Below, piece by piece: positions 7,525-12,443 of a stretch of DNA of 12,443 nucleotides. The notes under the pieces were generated by a model. The model was not told where the DNA came from. It ran no database searches and saw only the letters and a list, made by a program, of their open reading frames with translations. Source of the stretch: an uncultured Mucispirillum sp. (GTDB lineage Bacteria > Chrysiogenota > Deferribacteres > Deferribacterales > Mucispirillaceae); assembly GCA_937890655.1 (NCBI GenBank), contig CALADT010000066.1, positions 1 to 12,443 of the forward strand. The letters run 5' to 3'. Position 1 is the stretch's first letter. Each line of letters begins with the position of its first letter. Both the position numbers and the translations under genes were made by a program.

Positions 7525-7556
7525 TATAATTGCTCCATAACTATATATTTAAGATA

Positions 7557-8678
7557 TTACCTTAAACCTCTTGAAAGTATAGTAATAAGTAAAAGTAATA
7601 ACCCTACTAATGTAAATGCAGTAATAAGGCTTGTATATTCTGATACAAAACCCATAACTGACGGGCCGAAAAGAGTTCCGAAATAACCAATGGTTGCAAC
7701 AGATGATACAGCAATACTTAAAGGCATATTACCTTTATACTTTCCTGCTGCTGATATTGTTACAGGCACAAGGTTTGCAATACCTGCACCTGCTAAAGTA
7801 AACCCTATAAATGAAGCGTAACTATACGGAATATAAATCATTATTGCAATACCAATTATTGATACAAGGCTACTATAAAACAATATATTTTTATAGGAAT
7901 ATTTTTTCATAATCATATCCCCTAAAAACCTAAATATACCCATTGTTAAATAAAATAAGGAAAAAGAGTAGCCTGCATATTTTGGTTCAATATGCCTTAC
8001 TTCCTGCATAAATAAGGCACTCCAATCAAGCATAACCCCTTCTGCCACAAAGGATATAAAACAAATAAGCCCTAAAATAAATAATATTCTTGTGGGTTTT
8101 ATGAAAAGTTTTGTAGGTGCTGTGCCACCATAGTTTAAAAGCATAGGTGCTGTTATTAATAGAATAATAACCATAACCCCTAATGTGATTAAGGCAGCAT
8201 TAGTGTAATCTGTATGTTTTAATAAATATGTTACTATTAATATAGTGAAAAAAACACCAAAACTATACATACTATGGTAGCCTGCCATTAATGCTTTTTT
8301 AAAATGTTCTTCTAAAATTGCCCCTTGTATATTAAGGGTAACATCAAGCATACCAAGACCCATACCATATATAAACATAAATGCTGCCATAACAGCTATA
8401 CTATGAGAATGTATAAGCACAGGCATAGCACATACTATTAAGATAGATGAAAATATAGAAGTTTTTTTACAACCAAATTTGGCAGCTGTGAATCCTGTAA
8501 AAAACATACTAATAACAGCACCTAGTGCTATCATTAAAAGTAATGCACCTAGTTCTACTTTATTAATATTTAACCTTTCTTTCACAAAAGGTATTAACAT
8601 TGCCCATAATCCAAAACCAAAACCTAAAAGTACATAGCCTGTATATGTGCTTACACTGTGCTTAAATGAAATATTCAT
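7557..8678 (-). CDS. MFS transporter, YbjJ-like
   Basis: Inner-membrane secondary transporter of the major facilitator superfamily, 373 residues with about twelve hydrophobic segments. The first half has GLWAMLIPFVKERLNINKVELG and the pattern GLGMLDVTLNIQGAILE; the second half has FVAEGVMLDWSALFMQE and IGYFGTLFGPSVMGFVSE. These are the same landmarks as Escherichia coli YbjJ (EGSANDW, GYLAFLVGPPLLGY). The substrate is unknown. I chose ATG 8676-8678, which has GGAG six bases upstream; a longer reading from 8735 would begin on top of the promoter -35 and adds 19 residues with no ribosome site. The downstream small membrane pseudogene is probably cotranscribed. Confidence 0.85.
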   Translation of the reverse strand: MNISFKHSVSTYTGYVLLGFGFGLWAMLIPFVKERLNINKVELGALLLMIALGAVISMFFTGFTAAKFGCKKTSIFSSILIVCAMPVLIHSHSIAVMAAFMFIYGMGLGMLDVTLNIQGAILEEHFKKALMAGYHSMYSFGVFFTILIVTYLLKHTDYTNAALITLGVMVIILLITAPMLLNYGGTAPTKLFIKPTRILFILGLICFISFVAEGVMLDWSALFMQEVRHIEPKYAGYSFSLFYLTMGIFRFLGDMIMKKYSYKNILFYSSLVSIIGIAIMIYIPYSYASFIGFTLAGAGIANLVPVTISAAGKYKGNMPLSIAVSSVATIGYFGTLFGPSVMGFVSEYTSLITAFTLVGLLLLLITILSRGLR

Positions 8679-8706
8679 ATAACTCTCCAAAAATAGGTGT
8701 TTTTTA

Positions 8707-8735
8707 TATATAGAATAAAAATAAACTACTTTCAA
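8707..8735 (-). promoter_or_regulatory. Sigma-70 promoter of the MFS gene
   Basis: Minus strand: TTGAAA (8730-8735), 17-base spacer, TATATA (8707-8712), 28 bases before the chosen MFS start. Five of six -35 positions and four of six -10 positions match consensus. It supports the downstream start codon at 8678. Confidence 0.55.
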
Positions 8736-8795
8736 GATAATTCATAAGTTTTATAAAATAATTTAGATAGATTTATTTTTGCTAAGTAATATAAT

Positions 8796-8829
8796 AAAAT
8801 ATAAGGGAAATTTATCCCTTATATTTTTT
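8796..8829. terminator. Bidirectional intrinsic terminator of the outer-membrane protein operon
   Basis: Perfect 13-base arms, AAAATATAAGGGA (8796-8808) and TCCCTTATATTTT (8815-8827), around the loop AATTTA, with a run of six T on the plus strand and a T-rich arm on the minus strand. It starts 8 bases beyond the stop of the second barrel protein on the minus strand, and separates that operon from the MFS promoter. Confidence 0.85.
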
Positions 8830-8834
8830 ATAAC

Positions 8835-9950
8835 TTATCTTTTTGTAACTGGTATGTGGTATGTGAAATTAAATGACAGAGTCTGGTCATATCTGCCACC
8901 TACTTCGTTTGTTTCTGTTAAAAATACGCCATTAATAAACCCTAAGCTTAAACTAATGCCGTTATCAAATACGAATTCTTTTTTAATATTTAGCCCTGCA
9001 TAAAAAGGCACTCTATAAAACGGGTCCCCCTCTACACTGATAAATTTATGGTCGTGGTTTAAATACCAACCAGAAACAAATATAATAGGCTCTATTTCAA
9101 ACCATGTTTTTACAGGTATATTCCCACGTAAAAATAATCCATGCCCAAACTGCATATCTTTTTTATCCCTATCTACTATATTGTACGATGCCATATATAA
9201 AATAGATAAGTAATCACTGTGTATCCCTAATGCACCTACATAGTTTTCTGTAATAGCTGGTGTCCTTTCCCCATTTGCTTGAACAAGTGGAAATTCATGG
9301 CCGCCGTTATGCCAATAGTGAACACCTATATATGGAGTAAATATAGGTGATACAAAATCAAGAGCATATGTTAAGCCCACATCAAAACGTTCTCTATGAC
9401 GTTCTGTATGGAGCATCTGCCAGTTCATATATACTTCACCCTTACCACCTTTAAACCATTCAAGTGATGCACCATATTCATAATAACCATGAGTGAGTTT
9501 ATCTTTATATTTATACGTTTCTGGGCCGTCTTTTATTAAAGTATTATCCACTGTGGAACGCACAACAGGGGTCATATCCATTAAAGGGTCCCTAATAGGC
9601 GAAGGCAGGTTATGACCGCCTTGTAATGTGCCTATACGAAGTTGAACGTTTTCATTACCTATTCTTGAAGTTACAATAGGAAATACTCTTACATTATCAG
9701 GAAATTCAAACGTAAAAGGTATTAAAAGTGATGCACCAAGACGCACATCTATTAAATCATGAAATTTTATTTTAAAAGCTGCTTCTGTAAAGTTTTCAAA
9801 ATAAGTTAAAGTTGTTCTTGTTTCTTCCCACTGAGTGTTTTCTCCATTATAAGCATAAGAGCTTGTGTATAACTCAAAATCAACTTCTGGTGTAGCATAG
9901 GCACTTATCCATAATAATGAAAAAATAATTGTAAAAAGTAATTTACGCAT
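8835..9950 (-). CDS. Outer-membrane beta-barrel protein, unknown function
   Basis: A 371-residue exported protein. Residues 1-19 form a signal peptide ending AYA before TPEVDFE. The mature part is rich in alternating aromatic/hydrophobic strands separated by polar turns (for example ASLEWFKGGKGEVYMNWQML, FTPYIGVHYWHNGGHEFP, SLSLGFINGVFL), as in outer-membrane barrels. It ends TYHIPVTKR rather than on the usual aromatic residue, though TFNFTYHI-like strands lie just before. Start ATG 9948-9950 has GGGGG four bases upstream, 14 bases after the stop of the preceding barrel gene, so the two are one operon. I do not recognise the family; a porin or a surface ligand-binding barrel are both possible. 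Confidence 0.75.
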   Translation of the reverse strand: MRKLLFTIIFSLLWISAYATPEVDFELYTSSYAYNGENTQWEETRTTLTYFENFTEAAFKIKFHDLIDVRLGASLLIPFTFEFPDNVRVFPIVTSRIGNENVQLRIGTLQGGHNLPSPIRDPLMDMTPVVRSTVDNTLIKDGPETYKYKDKLTHGYYEYGASLEWFKGGKGEVYMNWQMLHTERHRERFDVGLTYALDFVSPIFTPYIGVHYWHNGGHEFPLVQANGERTPAITENYVGALGIHSDYLSILYMASYNIVDRDKKDMQFGHGLFLRGNIPVKTWFEIEPIIFVSGWYLNHDHKFISVEGDPFYRVPFYAGLNIKKEFVFDNGISLSLGFINGVFLTETNEVGGRYDQTLSFNFTYHIPVTKR

Positions 9951-9964
9951 TTATCCCCCAATAA

Positions 9965-11143
9965 TTAAAATTTAATGCCACCAGATACATAATATCTGCC
10001 ATCTGTTGAGCCTTGAAAACCCAATGTAAAATCAGCAGGCCCTGCATTAAATTTACCATAAATAGCATACTCTAAATATGCTTTTGTTACTCCATTACTT
10101 ACTTTTATTACTTCTCTTAAAGCTAAATTAAGCATATAATATTCAATAGACTGCTCTAAACGAACATAATGAGCATCGCTTGGAAAAGGAATAGTTTTAT
10201 CTTTCTCTATTGTGCCTGTATTTGTATTATTAACACTACCAAGTGGCACTTCTCTCACATCATATTCAGACCATGTGTATTCAGCAATAGCGTTTACCCA
10301 TAATTTATTATTTAAAAATGGGTATCTAAATGTGGAAGAAACTTGCACTAATGAGCTTGATAAAGTATCGTTCCAGCTGGCTGGTGCTTTTCTATTTTCA
10401 TGGCCGTATAAAAACCTAAATTCCATATTTGGAAGGTTAAATTTTGCAAGGAACGCCTTTGGAATACCGTGCATAAAATCACCTTGAGAATATGCTATTT
10501 CATAATGTTTACCTATAAAACCAACCCTAATACCTGCTCCGTTCATATTTTGTGGAAGATAATAGTCTGGTATGTCTGTATAAAATTCAGCATCTTCACG
10601 TAAATCAAGAGTTGTATCATAATAATGTGGTAAAAGCATAAATGTGTTTGTGCTAATATCAAAAGTTGCTCTACCTCTAACACCTATTAATATTCTATCT
10701 AAAAATATTGCTTGAATACCACCGTCATAAAGCCCTGCATTACCTCTTACATAACCATAATTTTTTGCTGGGTCGTGGGTATCAAAATAACCGTTAGCTG
10801 TAATAAAACCTGTTAGTTGCATATAGTCATTATGAAAAGTCTGCCCTACTGAAAGATACACATCACGCATATTAAATGTGTTTACAGGAATAGAGTATGT
10901 AAAATTTGTCATTAAATGAACTTCAATAGGGTATTTCTGGAAAAAAGATAAATTATCATCATTTAAATCCGGAAGTTGCCTTTTATAATCATCTCTAAAA
11001 TAATCAGGCTTAATATACTGTGGTAAATTGTTATTTTTTTCCGCCGCTCTTGAAATAAAAAAATCATAAGCATTAGGGTATTCATAAGCAAATACTTGAG
11101 AACAGCTTAATAAAAATAAACCAATAAAAGCAATTTTTTTCAT
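9965..11143 (-). CDS. Outer-membrane beta-barrel protein, unknown function, first of pair
   Basis: A 392-residue exported protein. The signal peptide (residues 1-19) ends VFA before YEYPNAYDFF; a Cys at residue 14 (LLSC) leaves a small chance of lipoprotein processing. After an acidic, helical-looking N-terminal stretch (about 20-70) come many amphipathic aromatic strands (VHLMTNFTYSIPV, QLTGFITANGYF, MEFRFLYGHE, LEYAIYGKF). It ends GRYYVSGGIKF; a terminal Phe with alternating aromatics is the classic BAM recognition signal. Start ATG 11141-11143 is 35 bases below the -10 of a consensus promoter, with a weak GGTG ribosome site. Family not recognised; porin-like or adhesin barrel are open. Confidence 0.78.
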   Translation of the reverse strand: MKKIAFIGLFLLSCSQVFAYEYPNAYDFFISRAAEKNNNLPQYIKPDYFRDDYKRQLPDLNDDNLSFFQKYPIEVHLMTNFTYSIPVNTFNMRDVYLSVGQTFHNDYMQLTGFITANGYFDTHDPAKNYGYVRGNAGLYDGGIQAIFLDRILIGVRGRATFDISTNTFMLLPHYYDTTLDLREDAEFYTDIPDYYLPQNMNGAGIRVGFIGKHYEIAYSQGDFMHGIPKAFLAKFNLPNMEFRFLYGHENRKAPASWNDTLSSSLVQVSSTFRYPFLNNKLWVNAIAEYTWSEYDVREVPLGSVNNTNTGTIEKDKTIPFPSDAHYVRLEQSIEYYMLNLALREVIKVSNGVTKAYLEYAIYGKFNAGPADFTLGFQGSTDGRYYVSGGIKF

Positions 11144-11178
11144 TATTACACCATTATTATAAATTTTTATCGTTGGCT

Positions 11179-11206
11179 ATTATATAGGGGGATTATAAAA
11201 TGTCAA
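11179..11206 (-). promoter_or_regulatory. Full-consensus sigma-70 promoter for the barrel-protein operon
   Basis: Minus strand: TTGACA (11201-11206), 16-base spacer, TATAAT (11179-11184). Both hexamers are perfect matches. The -10 lies 35 bases before the start codon of the first barrel gene, giving a short leader. Strong constitutive expression is expected. Confidence 0.85.
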
Positions 11207-11355
11207 GAAATAATCGTATTACATAACAATTTAACCACTTATACAAAAAAATAAACTTATATAACCTGTTACTAACACAATATGAACTATTAATTTAAAA
11301 AATATTTATATCTATTTAATAAAAATAACATTAAAATAAGAAATCATTAATATTC

Positions 11356-11385
11356 TTTACATTTAATTATTGCAAAACCTATAAA
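11356..11385 (+). promoter_or_regulatory. Candidate cheV promoter
   Basis: TTTACA (11356-11361), 18-base spacer, TATAAA (11380-11385), 40 bases before the cheV ATG. Each hexamer matches at five of six positions. An overlapping alternative, TTGCAA (11370-11375), 17 bases, TAATAT (11393-11398), has exactly the hexamers and spacing of the HIT operon candidate. No FliA-type flagellar sigma site is seen. Confidence 0.5.
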
Positions 11386-11425
11386 CATATGATAATATCA
11401 GTGGTATTTAAAAGTGGAGATAGAT

Positions 11426-12364
11426 ATGGCTCTAAATCACGGTATTTTATTAGAAACAGGAACTAACGAGTTTGAAATTGTAGAATTTATCATCAATAAC
11501 GGTGATACACCATACCATTTTTGTATAAACGTTGCAAAAGTGCGTGAAGTTATTATTTTCCCTGAAACTACTGTTCAGGTGCCAGATGCTCACGTTGCTA
11601 TTATTGGGACGGCGAATATACGTCAAAACCTTGTTCCTATTATTAATCTTGGGCAATGGATTGGCGTTAGCCAGCAGGACCCTGATTTTAGTAAATCTAA
11701 AGTTATTGTTACATATTTCAATGGTGCATATAATGGCTTTTTAGTTGATGAAGTTGTTCGTATTCACCGTATTACTTGGAGTGATATTAAAGATTACTCC
11801 GCTATTAGTGATTTAAAAATAGTGGATTCTGTGTTAGGTGTTGTAACTATTGACGGTCGTCTTATTCAAATGCTTGATTTTGAAAAGATCGTTGCAGAAA
11901 TCAACCCTATTACAATGGTTAGGGAAACTACTGAAATTAATATGGAAAGGTGTCAAGAACGTTTTGGTAAAAAAGTATTTCTTGCAGAAGATTCTCCTAC
12001 TATTAGAAAACTCCTTAACAGTAGTTTTGAACGTGCAGGCTATGAAACTACATCTTTTGAAAACGGTATTGATTTATTAAAAAGATTACGTGTTGAAAAA
12101 CCAGACCTTATTATCACAGACCTTGAAATGCCTGGTGGTAGTGGGGACTATGTTGTTAGAAAAACTAGAGAAAAAGATATATTTGATGATGTGCCTATAC
12201 TTGTTTTCTCATCTATGGTTAGTGTGGAAAACGAAAGAAAACTTTTAAAAATTGGTGCATCAAGGTTTATAGGTAAACCAGATTTAAGCGATTTAATTCA
12301 AGCTGTGGATGATTTTGTGCTTGATAAAAAAGGTATAATTATCCATAAAGATGAATTATCTTAA
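11426..12364 (+). CDS. cheV: Chemotaxis coupling protein CheV (CheW domain plus response receiver)
   Basis: CheV couples chemoreceptors to CheA like CheW, with a phosphorylatable receiver that tunes adaptation. From ATG 11426-11428 (GGAG six bases upstream) it is 312 residues, typical for CheV. An alternative GTG at 11414 would place the start on top of that ribosome site. Residues about 10-160 are the CheW domain (ILLETGTNEFEIVEF, then REVIIFP, VPDAHVAIIGTANIRQNLVP, FLVDEVVRIHRI). Residues about 182-300 are the receiver: acidic pair Glu188-Asp189, phospho-acceptor Asp232 in LIITDLEMP, Ser262 in the conserved Ser/Thr position, Lys284 in IGKPD. All key residues are present, so phosphorylation by CheA is expected. 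The MCP in this window is a possible partner. Confidence 0.95.
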   Translation: MALNHGILLETGTNEFEIVEFIINNGDTPYHFCINVAKVREVIIFPETTVQVPDAHVAIIGTANIRQNLVPIINLGQWIGVSQQDPDFSKSKVIVTYFNGAYNGFLVDEVVRIHRITWSDIKDYSAISDLKIVDSVLGVVTIDGRLIQMLDFEKIVAEINPITMVRETTEINMERCQERFGKKVFLAEDSPTIRKLLNSSFERAGYETTSFENGIDLLKRLRVEKPDLIITDLEMPGGSGDYVVRKTREKDIFDDVPILVFSSMVSVENERKLLKIGASRFIGKPDLSDLIQAVDDFVLDKKGIIIHKDELS

Positions 12365-12376
12365 GCGAGGGATATA

Positions 12377-12443
12377 ATGAAAAAAGTATTACTATCTGTA
12401 TTAGTATCTTTATTAGCAGCCTCATGTGCTTCTAGTGGTAACG
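12377..12443 (+). CDS. Probable lipoprotein, 5' end only
   Basis: ATG 12377-12379, with AGGG five bases upstream, begins 12 bases after the cheV stop. The 22 visible residues, MKKVLLSVLVSLLAASCASS and on, form a lipoprotein signal: basic start, hydrophobic core, then a lipobox LAAS before Cys17. Residues after the Cys (Ala, Ser, Ser) would allow outer-membrane sorting. It is probably cotranscribed with cheV. The mature protein is outside the window, so its function cannot be judged. Confidence 0.75.
   Translation, partial: MKKVLLSVLVSLLAASCASSGN

Noticed and set aside
7490..7539. Repeated TATGGAGCAAT as a mobile or CRISPR-like repeat
   Set aside because: Only two 11-base copies 39 bases apart, within and just before one gene; no further copies were noticed.
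8679..8735. Longer MFS start at 8735
   Set aside because: The extra 19 residues overlap a good promoter -35 and -10, and lack a ribosome site; ATG 8678 has GGAG at ideal distance.
10212..10487. Plus-strand open frame inside the first barrel gene
   Set aside because: Antisense to a protein with a signal peptide and a terminal Phe barrel signal; no independent evidence.
1..12443. Defence system, prophage, insertion sequence, CRISPR or tRNA
   Set aside because: No cas, toxin-antitoxin, transposase, integrase, terminal repeats or cloverleaf-like segment was found on reading either strand.

Overview
This window comes from a strongly AT-rich, Gram-negative, motile bacterium. Outer-membrane beta-barrel proteins with signal peptides, a LapA/LapB pair (lipopolysaccharide assembly), a chemoreceptor and CheV all point that way. 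Gene content and base composition would fit a host-associated member of the Deferribacterota such as Mucispirillum. That assignment is inference from memory, not shown by a marker gene.

Layout from left to right. Positions 1-1903 (minus) hold an almost complete methyl-accepting chemotaxis protein with a periplasmic dCache domain that carries the amino-acid-binding residue pattern. Positions 1904-2255 are AT-rich and non-coding. Positions 2256-6817 (minus) form a tight operon read HIT-family nucleotide hydrolase/phosphorylase, lapA, lapB, mutS. mutS is broken by a net -1 frameshift near 4238-4259. Positions 7088-8678 (minus) hold a YbjJ-like MFS transporter followed by a small membrane-protein gene disrupted by an in-frame stop and a frameshift. 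Positions 8835-11143 (minus) hold two adjacent outer-membrane beta-barrel proteins of unknown function, preceded by a full-consensus sigma-70 promoter (TTGACA, 16 bases, TATAAT) and followed by a 13-bp bidirectional hairpin terminator. Positions 11426-12364 (plus) encode CheV, followed after 12 bases by the start of a lipoprotein gene that runs off the window.

How the genes relate: the MCP and CheV belong to the same chemotaxis pathway but lie in separate, oppositely oriented units. HIT-lapA-lapB-mutS is a housekeeping operon joining nucleotide metabolism, control of LPS synthesis and mismatch repair. The two barrel proteins look like a highly expressed surface pair.

I found no CRISPR array, tRNA, rRNA, insertion sequence, prophage or recognisable defence system. 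The most notable signals are the frameshift in mutS, a decaying neighbouring gene that also carries a homopolymer-run frameshift (which together raise a mutator question), the amino-acid sensing motif in the MCP, and the unknown surface proteins under a consensus promoter.
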